Made by a program: the position numbers and the translations under genes. A DNA stretch of 18,444 bases, from positions 1,741-20,184 of the forward strand of contig DYCR01000034.1 of assembly GCA_019418025.1 (NCBI GenBank). Reading direction: 5' to 3'. Each line of letters begins with the position of its first letter. The first letter of the stretch is position 1. The notes beneath the pieces were generated by a model that saw only the letters and a list, made by a program, of their open reading frames with translations, did not search any database and had not been told where the DNA came from. Positions 1 through 8,300 of this stretch are shown here, piece by piece. This DNA is from Clostridiales bacterium. Its GTDB lineage: Bacteria > Bacillota > Clostridia > Oscillospirales > Oscillospiraceae.

Positions 1-382
1 CTACAAGGCCGTGGGCTCTTTCTTCCGCCGCTACTCCGATTACTGCCAGGAGGGCGCAGATCTGCCTGCTTACGTTGAGACTACCTTCAAAAACGACGAG
101 AAGGGCGATCCTCTGGTCACCAAGGACGGCCTGATCGATTTGGGCGTTATGACTGCCGAGCAGTACGATTCTCTGAAGGATATGACCCAGAAGATCACCA
201 AGATCGTTGCTGACGACCTGAAGGAGAAGGGCCTGGAGCTGTATGATATCAAGTTCGAGTTCGGCTACGATGCAAACGGCAATGTCATGCTGATCGACGA
301 GATCGCCTCCGGCAACATGCGCGTTTACAAAGACGGCAAGTACATCGACCCCATGACCCTGAACAAGCTGTTCTTCGCTTAA
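1..382 (+). CDS. purC: Phosphoribosylaminoimidazole-succinocarboxamide synthase, 3' part
   Basis: This is the C-terminal 126 residues of SAICAR synthase; the gene begins upstream of the window and the first complete codon starts at base 2. The enzyme joins aspartate to CAIR using ATP, in the cytoplasm, in de novo purine synthesis. The diagnostic SAICAR synthase stretch LYDIKFEFG is followed by LIDEIASGNMRV, which carries the conserved acidic and ASGNMR-type substrate-binding residues. The longer tail (YKDGKYIDPMTLNKLFF) is what I expect of the clostridial form. The gene ends with TAA 29 bp before purM, and its position at the head of purM, purN, purD and purL confirms the call. GTG at 11 is an internal valine codon, not a start. 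Confidence 0.93.
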   Translation, partial: YKAVGSFFRRYSDYCQEGADLPAYVETTFKNDEKGDPLVTKDGLIDLGVMTAEQYDSLKDMTQKITKIVADDLKEKGLELYDIKFEFGYDANGNVMLIDEIASGNMRVYKDGKYIDPMTLNKLFFA

Positions 383-397
383 TCAATAAAAACTCTC

Positions 398-404
398 AAA
401 GGAG
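398..404 (+). promoter_or_regulatory. Ribosome binding site of purM
   Basis: AAAGGAG lies 7 bases before the ATG at 412. It is a near-consensus Shine-Dalgarno that fixes the purM start. No promoter or terminator is visible in the 29 bp between purC and purM, so the two are probably cotranscribed. Confidence 0.8.
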
Positions 405-411
405 CTAGAAA

Positions 412-1461
412 ATGGAACATCAAAATTCTCACTCTGCAAGCTATGCGGCTGCCGGTGTTGATATTGTTGCAGGATACAGATCCGTTGAACTGATGAAAAA
501 GCACATTGCCCGCACCAAAAATGAGGGCTGTCTGGATGACGTAGGCGGCTTTGGCGGCTGCTTTGGTCTGAACCTTCATGGCATGGAGGAGCCCGTTCTG
601 GTTTCCGGCACGGACGGTGTCGGCACCAAACTGAAAATCGCAATGATTCTGGATAAGCACGACACCATCGGCATCGACTGCGTGGCCATGTGCGTCAACG
701 ATGTGATTTGCTGCGGTGCAAAGCCGCTGTTCTTTCTGGATTACATCGCCTGCGGCAAAAATGTTCCGGAACGAATCGCTGAGGTGGTATCCGGCGTTGC
801 AGAGGGCTGTGTCCAGTCCGGCTCAGCGCTGATCGGCGGCGAAACTGCCGAGCATCCCGGCATGATGGCTGAGGATGACTACGACCTTGCAGGCTTCAGC
901 GTGGGTATTGTGGACAAAAAGAAGATGATCGACAACAGCAGGATGGCTGCCGGAGATGTGGTCATCGCGCTGCCCTCTACGGGTGTCCATTCCAACGGCT
1001 TCAGTCTGGTCCGGAAGGTGTTTGATGTAGAAAACAACAAGCACCTGACAGAGCCCTGCGAGGCTCTGGGCGGTGCCTCCATTGCCGAAACCCTGCTGAC
1101 CCCTACCCGAATCTATGTAAAGCCCATGCTGGCTTTGTTTGAACAGGTGCAGGTGAAGGGTGTCAGCCACATTACCGGCGGCGGCTTCTATGAGAACATT
1201 CCCCGTGCCATTCCCGACGGTCTGGGTGCAAAGATCGATAAGTCTGCCATCCGGGTCCTGCCGATCTTTGACCTGATCGCCAAGACCGGAAACATTCCGG
1301 AGCGTGACATGTACAATACCTATAATATGGGCGTTGGCATGAGTGTTGTGGTTGCTAAGGAAGATGTAGACAAGACACTGGAGATCCTGAAGGCTCATGG
1401 TGAAGATGCATATGTCATCGGTCAGATCGTGACTTCCGAGGAGAAGGTGATTTTGGAGTGA
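412..1461 (+). CDS. purM: Phosphoribosylformylglycinamidine cyclo-ligase (AIR synthase)
   Basis: The 349-residue protein has the usual length for PurM. It closes the imidazole ring of FGAM to give AIR with ATP. The phosphate-binding segment SGTDGVGTKLK (about residues 65-75), the family stretch LIGGETAEHPGMM (140-152), the PSTGVHSNGFSLVR segment and GVSHITGGGFYENIPR are all present, covering the N-terminal AIRS and C-terminal AIRS_C domains. The start follows AAAGGAG. The stop codon overlaps the GTG start of purN by 4 bases (GTGA), which indicates translational coupling. It sits in the purine operon between purC and purN, as in many Clostridia, except that purF is not beside it. No missing catalytic residue was seen. 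Confidence 0.97.
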   Translation: MEHQNSHSASYAAAGVDIVAGYRSVELMKKHIARTKNEGCLDDVGGFGGCFGLNLHGMEEPVLVSGTDGVGTKLKIAMILDKHDTIGIDCVAMCVNDVICCGAKPLFFLDYIACGKNVPERIAEVVSGVAEGCVQSGSALIGGETAEHPGMMAEDDYDLAGFSVGIVDKKKMIDNSRMAAGDVVIALPSTGVHSNGFSLVRKVFDVENNKHLTEPCEALGGASIAETLLTPTRIYVKPMLALFEQVQVKGVSHITGGGFYENIPRAIPDGLGAKIDKSAIRVLPIFDLIAKTGNIPERDMYNTYNMGVGMSVVVAKEDVDKTLEILKAHGEDAYVIGQIVTSEEKVILE

Positions 1462-2072
1462 AAACCAGAATTGCCGTGTTTGTATCCGGCGGCGGCACAA
1501 ATTTGCAGGCTCTGTTGGATGCAGAGCAAGCCGGACGCATCCCCCACGGTCAGATCGCTATGGTGATCTCCAACAACCCGAAGGCATACGCATTGGAGCG
1601 TGCCCAAAAGGCAGGGGTTCCCCAAACGGTCATCCGCAAGAAGGACTTTGAAAGTCAGGCGGCTTTTGAAGCGCAGGTCCAGTCTGTTCTGGAGCAGGGC
1701 GGGATCGATATGATCATTTTGGCCGGATTCATGTGTATTCTTTCGGAAAATTTTACAAAAAAGTGGCCGAACCGTATTTTGAACATCCATCCCAGTTTGA
1801 TCCCCGCCTTCTGCGGTGAGGGCTTCTATGGGCTGAAGGTTCACGAGGCGGCACTGGAGCGAGGGGTGAAGATCACCGGCGCAACGGTTCATTTTGTGAA
1901 TGAAATTCCGGATGGAGGCCCCATCATCGCACAGCGGGCAGTTGCAGTGGAAGAAGGCGATACGCCGGAGACCCTGCAGCGCCGTGTCATGGAGCAGGCA
2001 GAGTGGCTCCTGCTGCCCGAGGCGGCCGAGATGGTAAGTCTGAAGCTTTATAACGAAAGAAAGGGTAAGTGA
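1458..2072 (+). CDS. purN: Phosphoribosylglycinamide formyltransferase (GAR transformylase)
   Basis: The 204-residue protein transfers a formyl group from 10-formyl-tetrahydrofolate to GAR. The N-terminal phosphate-binding sequence VSGGGTNLQALL (9-20) is clear. The catalytic triad of the E. coli enzyme (Asn106, His108, Asp144) corresponds here to Asn109 and His111 in NIHPSLIPAF and Asp152 in the NEIPDGGPI segment. The chosen start is GTG at 1458, because it gives the standard MKTRIAVFVSGGG N-terminus and overlaps the purM stop. A purine-rich GAGAAGG about ten bases upstream can act as the ribosome binding site. It is followed by one base and then the IMP cyclohydrolase gene. The folate-dependent enzyme is used here; no formate-dependent purT is seen. 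Confidence 0.96.
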   Translation: MKTRIAVFVSGGGTNLQALLDAEQAGRIPHGQIAMVISNNPKAYALERAQKAGVPQTVIRKKDFESQAAFEAQVQSVLEQGGIDMIILAGFMCILSENFTKKWPNRILNIHPSLIPAFCGEGFYGLKVHEAALERGVKITGATVHFVNEIPDGGPIIAQRAVAVEEGDTPETLQRRVMEQAEWLLLPEAAEMVSLKLYNERKGK

Positions 2073-2073
2073 A

Positions 2074-2772
2074 ATGTTCGAGCTTTCCAACCTGCTGAAA
2101 GAAAACGCCTATCCGGGACGGGGAATCGTTCTGGGCAGGAGTGCAGATAACAAGAAGGCTGTGATCGCCTATTTTATCATGGGACGCAGTGTTAACAGCC
2201 GCAACCGTATTTTTGTGGAGACAGAGGACGGTATCCGTACGCAGGCCCATGACCCCAGTAAGATGGTCGATCCTTCCCTGATCATTTATCATCCGGTCCG
2301 GGTGCTGTCTCAGGGGACGATCGTGACCAACGGCGACCAGACCGATACCATCCGAGACACGATGTCGGCAGGGGAAGGGTATCTGCCTGCGCTGATGCAG
2401 CGTGAGTTTGAGCCGGACGGACCCAATTACACACCCAGAATTTCCGGTGTCGTGTTTCCCGAGGGCAACTACATGCTCTCGATTCTGAAAAGCTTTTACG
2501 GTGATCCTGACTGCTGCGTGCGCAATGTGTTCACCTATGATGCGCCGAAAGCCGGTACCGGACATTTTATCCACACCTACCGCGAGGACGGCGATCCGCT
2601 GCCCTCTTTCGAGGGAGAGCCGAAGCTTGTGAAGATCGACGGAGATATCGACAACTTTACAGACATGCTGTGGGAAAACATGAACGAAGAGAACAAGGTG
2701 AGCCTGTACACACGTTTTATTGATTTGACCGACGGCTCCGTGGAAGCACGAATCGTCAACAAGAATAACTAA
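2074..2772 (+). CDS. purO: IMP cyclohydrolase, PurO-like (IMP_cyclohyd family)
   Basis: This 232-residue protein resembles the archaeal-type IMP cyclohydrolase family (Pfam IMP_cyclohyd, an Ntn-hydrolase-like fold), which closes FAICAR to IMP, the last step of the pathway. The recognisable N-terminal pattern is YPGRGIVLGRSADNKKAV followed by AYFIMGRSVNSRNRIF. It is unrelated in sequence to the MGS-like cyclohydrolase half of bacterial PurH. The next gene encodes only the formyltransferase half of PurH, so this gene supplies the missing activity. The ATG at 2074 follows the purN TGA by one base, with AGAAAGGG upstream. The family call is from recognition of the sequence pattern; the activity is inferred from family and context. 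Confidence 0.88.
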   Translation: MFELSNLLKENAYPGRGIVLGRSADNKKAVIAYFIMGRSVNSRNRIFVETEDGIRTQAHDPSKMVDPSLIIYHPVRVLSQGTIVTNGDQTDTIRDTMSAGEGYLPALMQREFEPDGPNYTPRISGVVFPEGNYMLSILKSFYGDPDCCVRNVFTYDAPKAGTGHFIHTYREDGDPLPSFEGEPKLVKIDGDIDNFTDMLWENMNEENKVSLYTRFIDLTDGSVEARIVNKNN

Positions 2773-2776
2773 GGAG
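2771..2776 (+). promoter_or_regulatory. Ribosome binding site of the AICAR formyltransferase gene
   Basis: AAGGAG overlaps the TAA stop of the upstream cyclohydrolase gene. It stands 9 bases before ATG 2786 and 6 bases before an adjacent in-frame GTG at 2783. The ATG is preferred, but both starts are possible and differ by one residue. Confidence 0.75.
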
Positions 2777-2785
2777 ATTCTAGTG

Positions 2786-3970
2786 ATGAATGAGTTTGCT
2801 CTGAAATATGGCTGTAATCCCAACCAAAAGCCCGCAAGGATCTACATGGAGGACGGAAGTGACCTGCCGATTCAGATCCTTAACGGACGTCCCGGATACA
2901 TCAACTTTCTGGACGCACTGAATTCCTGGCAGCTGGTAAAGGAGCTGAAGGAGGCAACCGGGCTGTGCGCGGTCACTTCCTTTAAGCACGTATCTCCCAC
3001 CTCCGCAGCCGTCGGCAAGGTACTTCCGGCGGATCTGAAGAAGGCCTGCTTTGTGGATGATATCGAAGGACTGGATGAAAGCCCTCTGGCTTGTGCATAT
3101 GCCCGCGCCCGCGGCACCGACCGTATGTGCTCCTTTGGCGACTGGGTGGCCCTGTCTGATGAGTGCGATGCACTGACTGCAAGGCTGATCGCCCGTGAGG
3201 TTTCTGACGGCGTCATCGCTCCGGGCTACACGGATGAAGCACTGAAGATCCTGAAGGCAAAGCGCAAGGGTGGATACAATGTGGTGGCCATCGATCCTGA
3301 CTATGTTCCGGCAGAGCAGGAAACGAAGGTCGTTTACGGCATCACCTTCCAGCAGGGGAGAAACAACTTCAAGATCGATGAAGCACTGCTGTCCAACATC
3401 GTGACAGAGAATAAAGAGCTGCCGGAGTCGGCAAAGATCGACCTGATCGTTGCGCTGATCACGCTGAAATACACCCAGTCCAACTCGGTTTGCTTTGCCT
3501 ATGACGGACAGGCGATCGGCGTCGGTGCCGGACAGCAGTCCAGAATCCACTGTACCAGATTGGCAGGCACCAAGGCTGACACATGGTTCCTGCGTCAGCA
3601 TCCCAAGACGCTGAATCTGCCCTTCCGGGCGGATCTGGGCAGACCCACCAGAGATAACGTCATCGATGGCTATATCAATGGGAATGAGGAGGATGTCTGT
3701 GCAGACGGAAACTGGCAGAAGTATTTCACCAGACAGCCTGAGTATCTGACGGCTCAGGACAAGGCCGAGTTCCTTGCAAGCCGGCAGGATGTAGCACTCG
3801 GCTCCGATGCATTCTTCCCCTTTGCCGATAACATTCAGCGGGCTTATAAATCCGGCGTGCGCTACATTGCACAGCCCGGTGGCTCGATTCGGGATGATCT
3901 GGTGATCGAAGAGTGCGATAAGCATGGTCTGGTCATGAGCTTTACCGGCATGAGACTGTTCCATCACTAA
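2786..3970 (+). CDS. purH: AICAR formyltransferase (PurH C-terminal domain only)
   Basis: The 394-residue protein carries just the AICAR transformylase part of PurH and transfers formyl from 10-formyl-THF to AICAR. Bifunctional PurH is about 520 residues, and the N-terminal MGS-like IMP cyclohydrolase domain is absent. The catalytic Lys-His pair is present in SFKHVSPTSAAVG (Lys67, His68). Further family segments are SNSVCFAYDGQAIGVGAGQQ, the GSDAFFPFADNIQRA region and IAQPGGSIRDD near the C-terminus. The start is ATG 2786; GTG 2783 would add one Met. The preceding gene encodes a separate PurO-like cyclohydrolase 10-13 bp away, so the two probably make a split functional replacement of PurH. 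It is a complete single-domain gene, not a truncation, because the N-terminus MNEFALKYGCNPNQKP is a natural start of this form. Confidence 0.94.
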   Translation: MNEFALKYGCNPNQKPARIYMEDGSDLPIQILNGRPGYINFLDALNSWQLVKELKEATGLCAVTSFKHVSPTSAAVGKVLPADLKKACFVDDIEGLDESPLACAYARARGTDRMCSFGDWVALSDECDALTARLIAREVSDGVIAPGYTDEALKILKAKRKGGYNVVAIDPDYVPAEQETKVVYGITFQQGRNNFKIDEALLSNIVTENKELPESAKIDLIVALITLKYTQSNSVCFAYDGQAIGVGAGQQSRIHCTRLAGTKADTWFLRQHPKTLNLPFRADLGRPTRDNVIDGYINGNEEDVCADGNWQKYFTRQPEYLTAQDKAEFLASRQDVALGSDAFFPFADNIQRAYKSGVRYIAQPGGSIRDDLVIEECDKHGLVMSFTGMRLFHH

Positions 3971-3993
3971 CGAACATCATAGAACGTACGCTT

Positions 3994-4023
3994 TTCCCAA
4001 TGGCAGAATTCTGTCATTGGGAA
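3994..4023 (+). terminator. Strong 13-bp hairpin between the formyltransferase gene and purD (attenuator, terminator or processing site)
   Basis: The 30-base inverted repeat has arms TTCCCAATG (3994-4002) and CATTGGGAA (4015-4023). The pairing continues inward through a G-T pair and three Watson-Crick pairs to an AATT loop. The U-rich run (TCTTTTCGTTTCTT, 4031-4044) starts eight bases after the stem, so this is a poor classical terminator. It may instead weaken transcription into purD-purL, or protect or process the mRNA. The function is inferred. Confidence 0.5.
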
Positions 4024-4063
4024 TTGCCGGTCTTTTCGTTTCTTACAGAATATAGAGGTTTAT

Positions 4064-5323
4064 ATGAACATTATGCTAATTGGCGGCGGCGGACGGGAGC
4101 ATGCGATCCTCCGCAGCCTGAAAAAGAATCCCTCGGTTGAGACCGTCTACATGCTTCCCGGAAACGGCGGCATGGCGGAGGAGGCTGTCTGCACCGGGAT
4201 CGGTGCAACGGACCTCGACGGTATTGCGAAGTTTGCAGCTGAGCATCACGTCGATTATGCGGTGGTTGCGCCGGATGATCCTCTGGTATTGGGCTGCGTT
4301 GACCGCCTGTCTGCCATGGGGATACCCTGCTTCGGACCGGATGCGAAAGCGGCCATCATCGAGGGCAGCAAGGCATTTTCCAAGGATCTGATGAAGAAAT
4401 ACGGCATTCCTACCGCAAAATATGAGATTTTTACGGATATGAATGCTGCACTGGATTATCTGGAAACCGCACCGATCCCCACGGTGGTGAAGGCGGACGG
4501 CCTTGCGTTGGGCAAGGGCGTTATCATTGCCCAAACCAGAGAAGAAGCCAAGGAAGCCGTCACGGAAATGATGGCCGGAGGCAAGTTCGGCAAGAGCGGT
4601 ACCACGGTCGTCATTGAGGAGTTTTTACAGGGGCCGGAGGTTTCTGTGCTTGCGTTCACCGACGGCAAGTGCGTCAAGCCCATGGTATCGTCCATGGATC
4701 ACAAACGTGCAAAGGATCACGACGAGGGTTTGAATACCGGCGGTATGGGAACTGTTGCCCCCAACCCATACTATACAGATGATGTAGCGGAGCGTTGTAT
4801 GGATGAGATCTTCCTGCCCACCATCAAGGCCATGGAGACGGAGGGGAGAACATTCCGGGGATGCCTGTATTTTGGACTTATGTTAACTAATGACGGGCCG
4901 AAGGTGATTGAGTACAACTGCCGTTTCGGCGATCCGGAGACGCAGGTGGTGCTGCCCTTACTGGAGAGTGATCTTCTGACCGTGATGCAGGCCTGTACAA
5001 ACGGGACACTGGCAGAAACACAGGTGTGCTTCTCGCAAAAGAGCGCATGCTGCGTGATCACGGCATCTTCAGGATATCCGGAGGCCTATCAAAAGGGATA
5101 CCCCATCACCATGACGGAGGAGGCCGCAGCCCACACCTATGTGGCCGGTGCCAAGCTGGAGGGGGATGTTCTGGTTACGTCCGGCGGACGTGTTGCCGGA
5201 ACCACTGCCGTTGCAGACACGTTGGCAGAGGCAATCCAAGAAGCTTACCGTCTGGCTGACGGGGTGAAGTTTGAAAATTCTTACCGCAGAAACGACATTG
5301 GTCAGCGGGCATTGAAGGCCTGA
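4064..5323 (+). CDS. purD: Phosphoribosylamine-glycine ligase (GAR synthetase)
   Basis: The 419-residue length is normal for PurD. It joins glycine to phosphoribosylamine with ATP. The N-terminal domain starts MNIMLIGGGGREHAI (Gly-rich loop 7-10). The ATP-grasp region spans about 105-300, with VIEEFLQGPEVSVLAF (from 183), GLNTGGMGTVAPNPY and EYNCRFGDPETQVVLP (283-298), whose Glu and Asn are metal ligands in the family. A C-terminal PurD_C domain follows. The ATG at 4064 is preceded by AGAGG (4054-4058) with a 5-base spacer. It stands after a 93-bp gap with a hairpin, the only notable break inside the operon, and ends 16 bp before purL. Confidence 0.97.
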   Translation: MNIMLIGGGGREHAILRSLKKNPSVETVYMLPGNGGMAEEAVCTGIGATDLDGIAKFAAEHHVDYAVVAPDDPLVLGCVDRLSAMGIPCFGPDAKAAIIEGSKAFSKDLMKKYGIPTAKYEIFTDMNAALDYLETAPIPTVVKADGLALGKGVIIAQTREEAKEAVTEMMAGGKFGKSGTTVVIEEFLQGPEVSVLAFTDGKCVKPMVSSMDHKRAKDHDEGLNTGGMGTVAPNPYYTDDVAERCMDEIFLPTIKAMETEGRTFRGCLYFGLMLTNDGPKVIEYNCRFGDPETQVVLPLLESDLLTVMQACTNGTLAETQVCFSQKSACCVITASSGYPEAYQKGYPITMTEEAAAHTYVAGAKLEGDVLVTSGGRVAGTTAVADTLAEAIQEAYRLADGVKFENSYRRNDIGQRALKA

Positions 5324-5339
5324 GGACGAGGAGGAAAGA

Positions 5340-8300
5340 ATGGTTTATCGTATTTTTGTAGAAAAGAAGCCTGATCTTGCAAAGGAAGCACACGATCTGC
5401 TCCACGAAGTAAACGAGCTGCTGCAGATCAAGAGCCTGACCGGTGTCCGTGTGATCAACCGCTATGATGTTGAGAACATCGACGAGGGCCTGTTCAGGAC
5501 CGCTGTGAAGAACGTATTTTCTGAGCCTCAGGTGGATGTGGTGTCAGAAGAGCTGAAGGCAGAGGGGACCGTGTTCGCAGTGGAATTCCTGCCCGGTCAG
5601 TTTGACCAGAGAGCAGACTCTGCGGCCCAGTGCATTCAGATCATCTCGCAGGGGGAGCGCCCTGTTGTTCGCACTGCAAAAATCTATGTTCTGGAAGGCA
5701 GCCTCAGCCAAGCGGATGTGGCAGCCATCAAAAAATATGTCATCAATCCTGTGGAAGCCCGTGAGGCCTCCATGGAGAAGCCTGAGACCCTCGCCGTTGA
5801 ATATGCCATCCCTGAAAAGGTCGCCGTTGTAGATGGATTTCTGGATCTGGACCGTGCAGGACTGGAGGAGATGGTAAAGACTTTGGGTCTTGCGATGGAT
5901 GCAGATGATATCTCCTTCTGCCAGAGCTATTTCCGCACGGAGGGACGCTGCCCCACCATTACCGAGATCCGCATGATCGACACCTATTGGTCGGATCACT
6001 GCCGTCATACCACCTTCAATACAACCATTGACGAGGTGAAGTTTGCTGACCCGCTGCTTCAAAGCGCATATGAGGAATACATGCAGACCCGCAAGGAGCT
6101 TGGCCGGACAAAGCCCGTCAACATGATGGATATCGGCACGCTGGCCGGAAAATATCTTCGCAAAAATGGGTATCTTGACAAATTGGATGAGTCCGAAGAG
6201 ATCAACGCCTGCACGGTGCATATGACCGTCACCGTGGATGGTGAGGAGCAGCCTTGGCTGCTGCTGTTTAAGAACGAGACCCACAACCACCCCACCGAGA
6301 TCGAGCCCTTCGGTGGTGCGGCTACCTGCATTGGCGGTGCGATCCGTGATCCTCTGGCAAGCCGTGCCTACGTCTACGGTGCAATGCGTGTCACCGGCGC
6401 AGCAGATCCGCTGAAGAGCGTGGCAGAGACTATGCCCGGCAAGCTGCCCCAGAGAAAGATCGTCACAACTGCGGCTGCGGGCTATTCCTCCTACGGCAAC
6501 CAGATCGGTCTAGCTACCGGCATGGTGGATGAGATCTATCATCCCGGCTATGCGGCAAAGCGTATGGAGATCGGTGCCGTTGTAGCGGCGGTTCCCTCCA
6601 GTCATGTGCGCCGTGAGGTTCCTGCTGCCGGTGACAAGGTCATCCTGCTGGGCGGACGGACCGGACGTGATGGATGCGGCGGCGCAACCGGCTCCTCCAA
6701 GAGCCATACGGTGGAATCTCTGGAGTCCTGCGGTGCAGAGGTGCAGAAGGGCAATGCGCCCGAGGAACGCAAGCTTCAGCGTCTGTTCCGCAACGGTGAG
6801 GCAACCCTGATGATCAAGCGCTGCAATGACTTTGGTGCAGGCGGCGTATCGGTTGCCATCGGTGAGCTGGCAGACGGTCTGGATATCGACCTGAATCAGG
6901 TCCCCAAAAAGTATGAGGGTCTGGATGGAACGGAACTGGCGATCTCGGAATCTCAGGAGCGTATGGCAGTGGTCGTTGAGGCGAAGAACGTCGATCGCTT
7001 CTTAGAACTGGCCAGTGAGGAGAATCTGGAGGCAACAGTTGTCGCTTCCGTTACCGAGGAGCCCAGACTGGTCATGCACTGGAACGGCGAGACGATTTGC
7101 GACGTCAGCCGGGAATTCCTGAACTCTAACGGCGCGGAAAAGCATATCACCGTGGAGCTGGAGCCTGCAAGCGAATATGTGCAGGAGATCAGCGGCTCCT
7201 TTGAGCAGAATATGAACCGCTTGGCCACGGATCTGAACACCTGTTCTAAGCGGGGCCTTTCAGAGCGGTTTGATGCGACCATCGGTGCAGGCACAGTCCT
7301 GATGCCCTTTGGCGGCAAGCATCAGCAGACACCCATTCAGGCAATGGTCCACAAGATCAGCCTTGAAAAGGGGCACACGGACGACTGCTCTGTGATGAGC
7401 TGGGGCTATAACCCCTTTATCACCGAGCACAGCCCTTATCATGGAGCCTATCTGGCAGTCGTGGAGTCTGCTGCAAAGCTGATCGCCACCGGCGCAGGCT
7501 ACGAGGATGTGTATCTGACCTTCCAGGAGTACTTCCAGAGAGTCGGTCATGATCCCAAGCGGTGGAGTCAGCCTGTGGCCGCATTGCTGGGTGCATTCAA
7601 TGCGCAGATGGATCTGAAGATCGCTGCCATCGGCGGAAAGGACTCCATGTCCGGAACCTTTGAGGATCTGGATGTTCCGCCCACACTGGTATCCTTTGCG
7701 GTGACCACCGAAAAGGTGCAAAATATCGTATCCAACGAATTCAAGCGTGCAGGGAACAAGGTTTGCCTGCTGAAGCCGGAGTACGACGAAAACGGCCTGC
7801 CTGAGGCAGAATCTCAGCTGGCACTGTTCCGCTATGTTACCGAGCTGCTGCGCAGCGGCAAGGCGGTAACGGCCTACACACCTGGAATGGGCGGTGCGGC
7901 AGAAGCCGTGATGAAGATGGCCTTCGGCAACGGCTTTGGCTTTGCCTTCGACCAAGGCTGCACCATGGAGGAGCTGTTTGGCCTGTGCTATGGCAGTTTC
8001 GTTCTGGAAATGTCCGGTGAAGCGGAAGGCAAGCTTCTGGGTGTGATCACCGAGCAAGGGGCATTTACCTACGGCAATGAGTCTGTCCGAGCAGATGTGC
8101 TGCAAGGAGCCTATGAGGATAAACTGGAGAGCGTGTATGCCTGTAATATCCCGGATGTGGCGACTCCCATTGAAAATGTCTCCTTTGAGGCATCAAGCCG
8201 TGTCGCACCTGCGGTAAAGACGGCACGTCCTAAGGTGCTGATCCCGGTGTTCCCGGGAACCAACTGTGAGTACGATTCTGCAAAGGCAATGGCCGATGCC

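Noticed and set aside
2780..3967. A 395-codon minus-strand frame mirroring the AICAR formyltransferase gene.
   Set aside because: It mirrors the real gene almost exactly and its sequence resembles no known family; the plus-strand gene carries the catalytic motif.
3967..3980. CTAACGAACATCAT resembles a Bacillus PurR box (CCGAACWWT-like).
   Set aside because: Only one imperfect half is seen, with no properly spaced inverted partner, inside an operon and not at its promoter. PurR control cannot be claimed for this lineage from it.
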